DNA of 64,000 nt from Mesostigma viride (taxonomy: Eukaryota > Streptophyta > Mesostigmatophyceae > Mesostigmatales > Mesostigmataceae): the NCBI GenBank assembly GCA_009746045.1, contig RPFO01000312.1, positions 2,818,779 through 2,882,778 on the forward strand, given 5' to 3'. Both the position numbers and the translations under genes were made by a program. Position 1 is the first letter of the stretch. Each line of letters begins with the position of its first letter. The notes below the pieces were generated by a model. It searched no databases. It was given only the letters and a program-made list of their open reading frames with translations, and had not been told where the DNA came from. Shown here piece by piece: positions 47,345 to 57,062 of this stretch.

Positions 47345-47675
47345 TGAGTTGGAACATAACTCCGTTGGGAGTATATGTAGCACATATCCCTGGGGCATAT
47401 GGCTTTTAATACACTCTGGGCCACTTCCTGCCGGCAAGGCTGGTAGGGTGTATTTAAACTACACCTGCTCTGCATGGGTGCACAAAGTGCAGGGCTGCAC
47501 CCCACTATGACTATCCTAGCACCTACGGAAAGGCGCTGGCATCAGTAGGGGGGCCGGGAAGATCAGCATGGCTATACAAAGGCTAGCTAGGGCATGGCTT
47601 CTCAGCAGAGAGTAGTTACTCCCTGCATGGGCAAAACATGACTAAATGAAGCTAGTGTCTAATCACCAAGAAAAT
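47345..47675 (+). repeat. Dispersed family: CTCCGTTGGGA... end with AATTG microsatellite
   Basis: (AATTG)n at 47308-47347 is followed by AACTCCGTTGGGAGTATATG, GCATATGGCTTTTAATACA and a hairpin-containing GGCATGGCTTCTCAGCAGAG block at 47595. The same series occurs at 55122-55300 and 55660-55720, and its start at 63846. On the minus strand this reads as an element ending in a microsatellite. Confidence 0.65.
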
Positions 47676-49398
47676 GTCCTCAAATGAGGACATTTTTAAG
47701 CATGGATACCATTTGTAATAACTAACACATGTCAACACATCCATGGGTACGGTATGGAACCATGTTCATTTATGATATGTTCAAGAGTTGCAATGCTTAA
47801 CATCCATGAAATATGCTCATTGTATAATTGTTTACGATTTATGAATGCAGGGGGGTCGCTACGCGAGTGACCAAATAGCACTCAAGTCAACAATATGCCA
47901 AGAAAGAAGGCTAAGCCAGGTCATGGCTGGCCCTGAAAATGCACCCAGGGTGCCCACAACATGTCTATGTTACACCCTCGCAGTCCTAGACCCTGCAGCC
48001 TGCCAGGGTGGGGGGACAAAATGTAACTGGCAACCAGGGACCATGGTGCAGGCCTTACAGCAGGTGTAAAGCTAGCTCAGTCCAACGAGTGAAATATGAA
48101 GCAAATACTCGCCAAGGTTAGGTCCATGATCGTTGGTAGAGGCTCGGCTGCCACCACGGTGCTAAACCATGATGCTGAACCCTTACGTTATATATGAAAC
48201 ATATACTGCAAAGAGGCACAAGTTGTAACACAAGCACAATGTAAACATGACAAGCTCAAGTTTCCAAGCCAGTCTTGATCACTTGGACATGAGTTGAAGC
48301 ATTAGAAACATATGGGCAACATACCAGCAAGCCTTGAAAGACTTCTCAGCAACAAGGCAGTATATGTGTTGAATCAAACTACCACATCGCAATTAAGCAC
48401 AGCGACTTCTAGTCGCTGCTGTTTTGATAACGCAAGGCCGTTTACCTTTTCAGTGACGCAGCGGGAAAAGAAAGTACTGCCCAGCAAACTTCCGTTATTC
48501 CCCGGACATAAACGTAATCAAAACCACGAAGTTGGGCATTGAAAGCAACCGGAATTATCACGTCTGCGAGAGTTATAGGTTACAATCCGCTTAACACGCT
48601 TACTTAGAACGGTGCGGTTGAGAATGACAGTCGGAACCTTGCTCTTGACGTGCGCCCAGGCCGCCAGCTGCGCGGGCCAGCTCAAGAAATATATATTAAA
48701 GGACGGTGACGCGTGGGAAGCACCCAGCCTTGCGGCAAAAGAAAAATATGGCTCGCGCTCGCCCTGGTTTTCGCCAGGCGCGACTGCGACATCACGACGA
48801 AAAAATAGAGACTCTTTGACGCATGCAACTGCCCAGGTCCCTCTTCTCCCCATGTCGCCCATAAGCCCAGAAGCGTACCATAACCCATACTCGCGATATC
48901 CGCAGCGCCTGGGCGGAAAAAGAAATTGTAAAACCGAACTGCGAACTGACCTATCATGCGATCTACGTAGCTCTCAGATTTTCTTCAACAATGCCAAAAT
49001 CCGTTCATGAACAAAATTTTCGACATATACAAAGCACCTGCACGTGAAGAATAGCATCTTCGAAATCACTAGATTACGATCTAAAATGATGTCTTCGTCC
49101 GGGGCAGAATAATGCCCTATAACATTCAGGCAAGCCTCGGAACTGGCACGACCCCATAGCCGCCACTCGACAAAACACTCGATTGCATTGCGATGTTCTT
49201 GCTATTGTAGGTACTTTTCGTCGCCTCATATTTTCCAGGTACGGTCGACCCCTGTCGACCCCAGGGGCTTGGCGCGCTCAGTACCTATCCCAGTTTCGCG
49301 CCAAAACCCACCAAGTGACCCTAGGACCAAATTTGGCGCCAAAACCGCGCCCCTGACCCCCCCCGTCTCAAACGAGGACTATGTCCTCAAATGAGGAC
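47676..49398 (-). mobile_element. Element C: 1.72-kb palindrome-flanked element, homologue of B
   Basis: GTCCTCAAATGAGGAC, flanked by AT on both sides, lies at 47676-47691 and 49383-49398. An inner degenerate copy (GTCTCAAACGAGGAC) is at 49365-49379, at the end corresponding to the left end of B. The element aligns with B over its length in the opposite orientation. Shared parts include GGGGTCGACAGGGGTCGACC, AAAAGTACCTA, GGCTATGGGGTCG and GATGTTAAGCATTG. Confidence 0.65.
48518..48901 (-). CDS. Unrecognised protein of element C (open reading frame, no known family)
   Basis: The frame from GGA 48901 to the TGA at 48518 is 127 codons: 'GYREYGLWYASG...', 'APGENQGEREPYFSFAARLG', 'LAAWAHVKSKVPTVILNR', ending 'CFQCPTSWF'. 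Element B carries the homologous stretch in one frame with two stops, so the alignment preserves codons. A pyrimidine tract ending CCCAG at about 48908 just upstream resembles a splice acceptor, so this may be a terminal exon and no start codon is assigned. I do not recognise the family, and no integrase or transposase signature is visible. It could be an accessory protein of the element. Confidence 0.45.
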   Translation of the reverse strand, partial: GYREYGLWYASGLMGDMGRRGTWAVACVKESLFFRRDVAVAPGENQGEREPYFSFAARLGASHASPSFNIYFLSWPAQLAAWAHVKSKVPTVILNRTVLSKRVKRIVTYNSRRRDNSGCFQCPTSWF

Positions 49399-49541
49399 AT
49401 TTGGTTTTTGGACACTAGGCATCATCTGGTGTGTGGCTTATCATAGGCACACATGTACATGACTAAATAATGCCAACTGTGCATCAGCTGGTATAGTGCC
49501 TGTAGTAGGCGTACATGTACAAGGCCACGGTGGCTAGGCCT
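49399..49541. other. Short spacer, no gene
   Basis: Repeated GCATCATCTGGTGTGTGG / GCATCAGCTGGTATAGTG words at 49420 and 49480; nothing else seen. Confidence 0.4.
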
Positions 49542-50025
49542 GACTATTCTACACTACTGCTCTCCTACGCGGACGTGCTGCGATCAGCGACCGCCTCCAC
49601 CACTGACGCCATCGCCACCAAGCTCCAGGAGCTGGAGGACCACCGCCAGGCCCAGCAACGGGTGGTACGTCACTGACCGCGCTCGCCGCGAGTGCCGAGT
49701 GGTGCTACGTCGCTTCCCCCAGAAGCCAGGTGAGACGTCAACCTCCCTTGCTGACGAGCTCAAGAACCAGCTTTTTACCCTCATGGGCGTGGTAGGTGGT
49801 GTAGAACTGCGAGGGTGCCACCGCCTTCCCCACTCACGGGACAAGGCGGCGCCCCCACCAGTCCTGCTCACCTTCCCCTCCCCTGAGGATAAGCAGCGGT
49901 TCCACTCTCGTCGCAAGAGGTTGCACGACCTCACCTGGACGCTGGACGACGACCTGACCCCCGCTCAGCAGCAGCAGCGACGCGACCTGTGGCCGGAATA
50001 CCTCCGCCATAAGCAGGACCCCTGA
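49542..50025 (+). mobile_element. L1-type LINE ORF1 fragment (nucleic-acid-binding protein)
   Basis: An upstream frame (about 49558-49677) reads 'SYADVLRSATASTTDAIATK', a coiled-coil-like start. A second frame (49699-50025) reads 'SLADELKNQLFTLMGVV', 'CHRLPHSRDKAAPPPVLLTF', 'SPEDKQRFHSRRKRL' and 'LDDDLTPAQQQQRRDLWPEY'. This order matches the RRM and C-terminal domain of L1-type ORF1 proteins. The two frames are offset near 49690, so the copy is broken. No ORF2 follows it. Confidence 0.65.
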
Positions 50026-50039
50026 AGCCTGCAAGGTGT

Positions 50040-50635
50040 ACTCTGGAGGGGCGGCCGGACCTGATGTCAGATCAACCACAAGATGTGGACGCCCCCAGCG
50101 GGCTAGAATAATAGCCCTAGTTTGTATCCATTGGTAGTCAATGCCGCTCTGGCAGCCATGCTTAGAATGTTTGCCCCGCTGTGCCAACATACCTAGTCAC
50201 GCGCAACGCACGGTACACAACCAGCCATAGCCTTAGTCCTAGTGACAGCCATGCTACGTCCTGGCTATGATCAGTTTACTAGCCATAACCTTAGCTTAGT
50301 CCTTGTACAGCCATGCTACGTCCTGGCTATGATCAGATTACTCGCCCACGCTCCTTGTTATGCCATGCTCACATGGGTGACTTATTGCACCCATGCACAG
50401 ACTGCCGGATCGTTAGCGTGTCCATTTAGCTATCGTGCCCGCATGCAGCTGTGCCATGCCTTAGGCATGAAGGAGACTAGCCACGAGCCACACGAGCCAC
50501 GAGGTAGCCATGGCTGACTTTGGAGCTCATAACTGTCACGTTTGAGCACCGAATTTAGTCGTGAATATATCACAATCGCTTCGTCTTTCTAAGACGCACA
50601 TGCTGATATAATTTTCCGGCGCTATTACGCAATAT
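50040..50635. other. No gene; a ~68-bp tandem duplication at 50225-50345
   Basis: CAGCCATGCTACGTCCTGGC through TATGATCAG.TTACT repeats twice. No protein motif. Confidence 0.5.
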
Positions 50636-51034
50636 ATGACGAGCAAACGCTCCTCGACGCAACGCAGCCTAGCGGCTGCGCTCGGCAATGAAAATACGTC
50701 TGCAGCTCCGGCTGCAGCTTCGCCCTCAGGCCCGGCAGGCAGCGGTGACACTAGTCGCGCACTGGTGGTCGCCCAGCCCCCTCCCAGGCTTCCTGCCTCG
50801 CCTTCAGCCTCGCCCGAGCCCAAACGCAGCCGCCCAACCGAACCTAGCTGGTCTGAGTACGACTTTGACGTTGATGAGTTATTTTCCACCTTCGACGTCA
50901 ACAGACCCGGCTATTTCGACAGGCCACGCATCCGGATACTGGAGCTCCTGTTTTATGGGTCGTATGCCTCCCTTCTTGACCTGTGCCAGTGTTACTACGC
51001 CCTGGCGCCTCTCTATTCCAAACACCTAGCCTGA
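50636..51034 (+). CDS. Hypothetical 132-aa open reading frame
   Basis: ATG at 50636, stop at 51032. The first half is Ala/Ser/Pro-rich (disordered); the second half is acidic-aromatic ('EYDFDVDELFSTFDVNRPGY', 'LELLFYGSYASLLDLCQCYY'). I recognise no family. It lies just outside the putative LTR at 51190 and could be a retroelement product, or chance in GC-rich DNA. Confidence 0.3.
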   Translation: MTSKRSSTQRSLAAALGNENTSAAPAAASPSGPAGSGDTSRALVVAQPPPRLPASPSASPEPKRSRPTEPSWSEYDFDVDELFSTFDVNRPGYFDRPRIRILELLFYGSYASLLDLCQCYYALAPLYSKHLA

Positions 51035-51189
51035 CTTCACCTAAACTAGTGGTGAGGTTACCTAGTGATGAGGAGCTACATTGTGGAAAGACCTGGGACG
51101 TGACGACTCTATTCTCAATGCATTCTTATACATTCTAATATAATACGCCATACACCGAATAAAACCAGCAGGGTACTACGAAGGAAACA

Positions 51190-51576
51190 CTACTACACTG
51201 CCATGACCCTAGCTAATATGTGTTAATTCATAACACACGCCGGGTGCATGCAATTCACGAAGGACAGCTGCTGCATAAATGATCGCCGACCTTCGTGTAT
51301 GCTCGGGCCGACATCGACCCTTGCCTACAGGACCAACGCATGTCCACAAGGTTCACACGGAGGATAAAAGGACCACTACTAAAGTACGCAGCGCGACGCG
51401 ACTGCACCGAACCACCATACTGTACAATTGCCACGTCACAAGGCCCGGTACCGACCGGCCAACAGGTCCTAACTACAGGTAAGCCTAGGAAAGTCAGCGA
51501 ACTGTTCCGGAATGGCTGAGGCAACAAAGGACCCAATTTATGTCCGTAACAACAACAAAAGTTACGCGACGTAACA
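51190..51576 (-). mobile_element. Putative 3' LTR of the Ty3/gypsy element
   Basis: In the minus direction the LTR would start TGTTACGTCGCGTAAC at 51576, directly after a polypurine tract, as LTRs do. The far boundary is uncertain; AT-rich sequence with TATTAGCTAGGGTCAT continues to about 51190. No 5' LTR is seen. Confidence 0.5.
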
Positions 51577-51590
51577 CCTCCCCCCCCACA
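51577..51590 (-). other. Polypurine tract of the Ty3/gypsy element
   Basis: Minus strand TGTGGGGGGGGAGG immediately before TGTTACG. A near-identical tract, GGTGGGGGGGGAGG, lies inside the element at about 53339-53352. Confidence 0.55.
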
Positions 51591-52845
51591 AAGGTAGGGA
51601 GCCCTCTCCCTACGTACAGGGAGGAAACCAAAGGGGTAGGAATAACCTAAAGCACCCAACAAAAGGCTAACACAATCGACTGACCATCCAAGGCCCAAAG
51701 CAAAAACATGCTAACCTCGGGTCCACCCCAAACGGTGTAGGGATCACCAGCACCACGCCGGGTGTGAGGCTCCCCTAACTGCCTTGCACGGAGGCTTGCC
51801 GGGAGGGACGGCACTAGGCCAGGACACGCGTAGGAAACAATGTTCACACTGAGGACAGAGAACGGCCAACCAACTTGCCAAGCCCAGAGGGCGACTCTAT
51901 ATACCGGAGGGACAACACCCTCAGGTCGGGCCTAGAGCCCTCTATCTACACACCAGTAGCCTGAAAAGTACCACAGGTGGCCAAAAGCACCGCCATGTAC
52001 GCCCGGTGCCTGAGCAACATCAGTAGGGTTGTCATGGTTGTCTACATGGAGGAACACATCCTCCCAGACGCCATCAAGATACATGCCGAGGAAAGCCCAG
52101 TAGTATCGTAGCTGTGTCAGGACCACCTGTCCACGGGCCCAGTCAAGGAACCCACACTGAAACTAGCGCACTAAGGGCTCTGCCGACAGCAGAAGGAGGG
52201 CGCGCAGGAGGAACCGATAGAAGGCCAGCTCACCACGAGCAACGGAGGTGAAAAACAAATCCAGGAAACGCTCCACGTTGCCGGGCCACAAACGCACGTG
52301 CCGGATCTCACGACCGGGCTTGCTAACACGCGTGACCGAAGCCGAGGACGCCGCAACAGGAGCAACGCGCGGTCGGTGGACGACGGCGGAGGCGGGCGCG
52401 ACGGAAGCTGGTGGCCGGGCAGGAGCGGCGACAGGGGAAGACGTCGTGGCCGGTCGGGCAGCTAGCTAGAGGTCCAATCACCCATGGCCGAATCATACGT
52501 ATCCTCGGTAGTGTCAAACTGACCCACTTGCCCGTCGACGCCTTGCCCAAATCTGGATGACGCTGAGGCTCGGCCGGCTGAACAGGCGCGACGGAGGGAG
52601 CCACGGACGGAGCGACAGCGGCCGGCTGAGCATGCGCGACGGAGGGAGCCACGGACGGAGCGACAACGGCTGGCTGAGCAGGCGTCGTCTGACATGATGC
52701 ATGGCTGCGGAGGGCGGGGGACAACCAACCGACCCACAGCCAGAGGAAATAACATAAGGCAAGGAAGGAAAACAACTAGAGGTTGTGCAGGTTTTCACTC
52801 AACCAAACATAAGTAATCTTCCCAGTCGATCACTACCAGACGGGT
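51591..52845 (-). mobile_element. Ty3/gypsy element, region between integrase and 3' LTR
   Basis: No chromodomain is recognised. A minus-strand frame at 52775-52323 has Ala-Pro-Ser-Val tandem repeats (copies at 52580-52690) and Arg-rich sequence. It could be an extra reading frame or inserted sequence. Confidence 0.4.
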
Positions 52846-53094
52846 CTATTTACATAATGTCATAGGGCTTCTTCGATCTACCACTCTATTTAATCGCTCT
52901 ACTAGGTGTGAGGAGGAGGGATGGTACGCAGTGCCAAACGTCACTTTAGTACCAATAGCAGCAAAGAACTCTGTCCAAAAGTCCGAGGTAAACAACTTGT
53001 CCTTATCAGAAATAAAATGCCTGCTCAACCCATGGTAACGATAAACGTTTTGAAGGTACAGCTGAGCACAGTCACGAGCAGTAGTAAGCTCCAA
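52846..53094 (-). pseudogene. Ty3/gypsy integrase catalytic-core fragment
   Basis: Minus strand: 'CAQLYLQNVYRYHGLSRHF', 'ISDKDKLFTSDFW', 'GTAYHPSSSHLVERLNRVV'. The second Asp (SDKD) and the Glu (VERLNR) are 35 residues apart, as in DD35E integrases. The first Asp and the zinc finger are not found upstream in this frame. Dead copy. Confidence 0.85.
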
Positions 53095-53338
53095 GGGACA
53101 AGGGTGTGAGGATATCAGTGCGGCTAAGGCTTCCGGCTCAGTGCATGGCCGTAAACACTGATATGACGCTCTAAATCTGACGTAGGACTGGCTACCGAGG
53201 TATCTACAGAAGGTTTTAACAAGTCACCCACAACTTTACCAAAAAGAGGGGTGGACTAGAAGGAACAACATTACCATACGACTTCCCAGCCCTAGTGGAC
53301 ACATGACGGAGGGGAAAAGAAATAATTCTATTAGTATC

Positions 53339-53352
53339 CTCCCCCCCCACCG
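53339..53352 (-). other. Internal polypurine tract (possible central PPT)
   Basis: Minus strand GGTGGGGGGGGAGG between RNase H and integrase, nearly identical to the terminal tract at 51577-51590. Confidence 0.35.
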
Positions 53353-53635
53353 AGGTGACAGGTGTGCCCTCACACCGAAGAGAAAGGCCCACATGAGAGA
53401 GGAGATCAGGAAAACGAACAGAGGTATGGAAAAGGTAGACCTGTATACTGCCCGTCATGAGGGTTGTCACCATATAGGGAAAACACCAAGAGGAGTAGGA
53501 ACGCGGGTGGTAGTGAGGACATCTAGATCCTCGAAAAAGGAATAGTCAGGACGTCGGGATAAAGCATCAGGGACAATATTATCGCCACCCTTGACGTATT
53601 GCAATTTAAAGGGGCAAATTGCGCACGGAATTCCA

Positions 53636-54050
53636 TCAACCGCGCTTGCCTCGAGGAGTGAGGTTGGGTTGTGACAGGAGGTGAATCAGAGGACGATGGT
53701 CGGTTTGAATAACCAACCGGTAAGGGTCAGCATCACAAGGCTCACTGATACAGACATGGAACTGGGCACCTTTAAGGAAATGTTGCCATGCATGACAGCA
53801 GTATACCACAGCCAATAACTCTTGTTGGTGAACAGGGTAGTTGCGCTCAGCAGGTAACATAGTCCTAGAGATGTATTCGATGGGTTGCAAACCATGACCC
53901 TGGTCTTGGAGGAGAACTGTCACCCCCAATGGCTACCTTACTAGTGTCAGTAGCTAATACAAACAGTTTCGAGGTATCTGGCAAGACGAGGATCGCAGGC
54001 CGGAGTCTGCTGACAACAAAAACTTCAACAACGCAGAAAGGAAAGGACAT
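53636..54050 (-). pseudogene. Ty3/gypsy RT connection and RNase H fragment
   Basis: Minus strand: 'PAILVLPDTSKLFVLATDTSKVAIGG' (54050-53865), then after a frameshift 'GVTVLLQDQGHGLQPIEYIS', 'RTMLPAERNYPVHQQELLAV' and 'LVIQTDHRPLIHLLSQPNL' (53929-53636). This is the standard Ty3/gypsy RT-RNase H order, with the catalytic 'ATD', 'QELLAVV' and 'TDHRPL' motifs. Confidence 0.85.
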
Positions 54051-54640
54051 TTTAGCTCACTCCTTCAGGACTAGTCACCGTGATTGATAAGGAACCAAAT
54101 TCCACAGTAAGAGGGGTCTCAATAGAGGAGGAAGAAAACCCCGTTCGCGGGTTGGAGAAGGTAAAGGAGTAAGAAATCTGTCAGGGATATGAAATGGAGA
54201 AGGAACAGCTTCTGTACGAATTGTAGGAGGACCTGCAGGACGAGGATGTATTCCTATGTCGGTTTGACTATACCAAAGACATGAACTGCTGATGAATGTC
54301 TCTTTGATACCAAAGACAGAACTGCTGTGCTTCTTCAAAGAGGTGAAACTTCTTATACCTAATCACGTAAACGGAGGGGTTATTAATCACAGTATGTGCA
54401 TCAGCCCAAGAAAGGAAAATACTAGACCATGAGGAAGTGATGTCTGCGCAGTATTTTGCACGGCGATTATCATAATCAACTTTACAATATAGTCTGTAAC
54501 TAGGCTAAATTTGCCATTGGGCAGAGGGACTAGCAAAACACTGGTAGAATATGGGGAATTACTAGGATCCCTTAAATCTGCTTCTAACAACGACACAAGT
54601 ATTTGTTATTTAACTCTTATAATTCGGAGGGGCCCATACG
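54051..54640 (-). pseudogene. Ty3/gypsy reverse-transcriptase N-terminal fragment
   Basis: Minus strand 54596-54387: 'LEADLRDPSNSPYSTSVLLVPLPNGKFSLVTDYIV', matching the 'I.PS.SP..SPVLLV.K.DG..R...DYR' start of Ty3/gypsy RT. Between it and RNase H the frame is broken and the YxDD motif is not visible. The element is 5'-truncated near 54640: gag and protease are missing. Confidence 0.7.
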
Positions 54641-55121
54641 AATGATACGATACATCGGAGAAAACCACCCGAGGAGGAGGGTATGAAGGAGTCTTTTCTT
54701 CAAAGACCCGAGAGGAATCTATAATAGACATGTAACGGACTTTATATTGGTAAGACACGGAGGAACATGCGCAATAAAACAAATATTGTCATTGCTGGTC
54801 ATTAATTAAGACATTAATTAATAAATTAATTAATGTCTGGCCCGCACACTTCAGTCTACCGTTTCATTGTGCCAGACAATGCCCCCGCGCCATGTCACCC
54901 ATGTGCACAGCATTAGTGCATCCACAGTTATGCCAGACTCGATCCTCGTGAACTCGTAGTTTTGATTGCACCTGTATAGAGCTTGCCTCCGGGCATGAGG
55001 GAAGACGTACGGGTGTCTCTGCCCCCCCCAGTGTGCAACATACAGGATGCTTTTCATTAGAATGAAAAGCGCTCTAACTCTGTATTATTGTGCTCTGTAT
55101 TAAATTAAATTAAATTGTAAC
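54641..55121. other. No gene; AT-rich palindrome at 54806-54836
   Basis: GACATTAATTAATAAATTAA then TTAATGTC is a perfect inverted repeat around 54822. (TAAAT)n lies at 55098-55116. No coding signal. Confidence 0.5.
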
Positions 55122-55790
55122 ATAACTCCGTTGGGAGTGCATGGAGCACATATCCCTGAGATGGGGCATATGGCTTTTAATACATTCTTGGCTACTTCCT
55201 GCAAGGGTAGGGTGTAAACTACGCCTGCTTTGGGTGCAGAAAGTGCACCTGCACACCACTATTATGTATTCCAGCACCTAGGGCGCGCGGACATGAGGGG
55301 GGGAAGATCAACATGGCTATACAGTGGCAGTTTCACGTTTCGAGACTGAACAAGTCTCGAGTGGACACGTGTGTAGTACTCCTACAAACACAGATCTCGA
55401 ATGATTTATCTAGTACAAATCCGACTGGCGTGCATCACTCCCCGGACAGGAGAACTTTTGCGGTTGGACTGTAGGTGTCAGCTGGCGATGCCTTAGGATC
55501 AGGAGACGTCCGTCCTATAGTCAGCAAAAGTGGGTGCGAGAGTTCCCCAGTTCGATTCCGGCCTGGATTCATTTGCAGATCGCGTTTTTCCGCAGACCGG
55601 CACTGAACGCAAATGGTTTTCACTATTTGCGGCGTGCCAAATCAGAATACAGTGGCTAGGCCGGCATGGCTTCTCAGCAGAGAGTGACTCTCTGCATAGG
55701 CAGAGCTTGGCTAAATTCTTCATTAATGCATCATCCATGGGGAGTCCCATTATAGGCAGAGTGTGGCTAAAGTCTGCTCTGTATTATTGG
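55122..55790 (+). repeat. Dispersed repeat family copies (CTCCGTTGGGA end; GCAGAGAGT hairpin)
   Basis: 55122-55300 matches 47345-47520. 55660-55720 matches 47575-47640, including GCAGAGAGTGACTCTCTGC, a perfect 9-bp stem with a one-base loop. 55567-55645 matches 17275-17345. No gene. Confidence 0.6.
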
Positions 55791-56473
55791 GCCGCCACCC
55801 GTGGACTTTCCGTGATAGACTCCGCATGGACATGTGCTACCCTAGGTGATATCGACAGGCTCCCACCTGGGCAGCCTCCCGCATGGTTTGTCTGTAATAT
55901 GGAGCTGCCGGCGACGACACGGATCGGCATAGCATGGGCGCAACTCCATGACCACCGCCGCTGGTGGAGCAACCCCGCCCTACCCCGCGGATCGTCAAGC
56001 GTGACATCTTCAAGGTCGTCATTCTGACGATCCTGACCTACGGCGCCGAGACCTGGCCGACACTGACGCAGGAGCTGGGGCAACGCCTCGACGGCAACGT
56101 CACCATGAAGATGCTGCGCAATTAAGGCCCTTAGCATCCCCTTTGGTTTGCACATTAGTAATGAGGATTTGTACGCTGATTTGCCCTATGTGTCCCATAT
56201 TCTTAGGCACAGGCGCCTGGGCCGGCCTAGCCGGCCGGGCACTGACCCGGCTGGCCCGCACAGATCAGGTACTAGACACATCAGATACTAAGACTAGCTC
56301 GGGCACCAAGCCCGCCCAGCCTGGGCGATATATCCTCACCTGGCGTGCCCCAGGCCGCGCGCGGCAGGGCCGCCACCCGTGGACTTTTCGTTATAGACTC
56401 CGCATGGACATGTGCTACACTAGACGTGACGGGCTCACACCCGGGCCGAGCCCCCTGGTTTGTCTGTAATATG
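55791..56473 (+). mobile_element. LINE reverse-transcriptase fragment between ~105-bp direct repeats
   Basis: Plus strand frames read 'RIGIAWAQLHDHRRWWSNPALP' (about 55917-55985), 'RDIFKVVILTILTYGAETW' and 'LGQRLDGNVTMKMLR' (about 55995-56120). A third frame reads 'GRALTRLARTDQVLDTSDTK' and 'QPGRYILTW' (56220-56345). Three frameshifts or stops make it dead. The segment GCCGCCACCCGTGGACTTT through TTTGTCTGTAATATGGA occurs at 55791-55903 and 56369-56473, so two truncated copies are fused. Confidence 0.75.
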
Positions 56474-57062
56474 GAGGCAGATGGTACGCAAGGATAGATG
56501 GCAAGTAGTGATGAAGGAGACCAACCCCAAGTCTGTGGGGGCGGGGCTCCGCGTGTGACCGTGTATGGCATTCATAGCGATTCGGGCCGTGGGGGCAGGC
56601 ATTCATGATTTCTATATTTTCCTTACCATCCATGCTCTCTCTTTTCATCCACCACCCGCCCATCAGCCACGTCGTGTTCGCCATTATCTCTCCATATGCA
56701 GATCTTCCTACACACAGCCACGCGGCCTCCGCCATCGTCACGCCATTCATCTCCGAAAACTGCTCTATCCTCAGGCAACGTTGGACCGCCATGCGTCCAG
56801 GAGTAGTTGTCTCAACGAGTCAATGTTGCATAGCATAGAGTTCCATAATAAGTTACTGTAGGTTACATGTTTCCAAGTATCAGTAGGGAAGAATAACCTT
56901 GTGGGGACCCTAGCACATCCACATATACAATAGACTGACATACATGGGAGGGTGGCATGTACAGCAAATTCATGTACATGCTGGTCAGATGAACACACGC
57001 TGAAGCGCCCCGCAGTGAGTTAATGCTGCAAATGCCACGTGCTTTGCGCAATACGCTGCCCT
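56474..57062. other. No gene seen; 3' flank of the PPR gene
   Basis: Only short frames without recognisable motifs. Confidence 0.5.
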
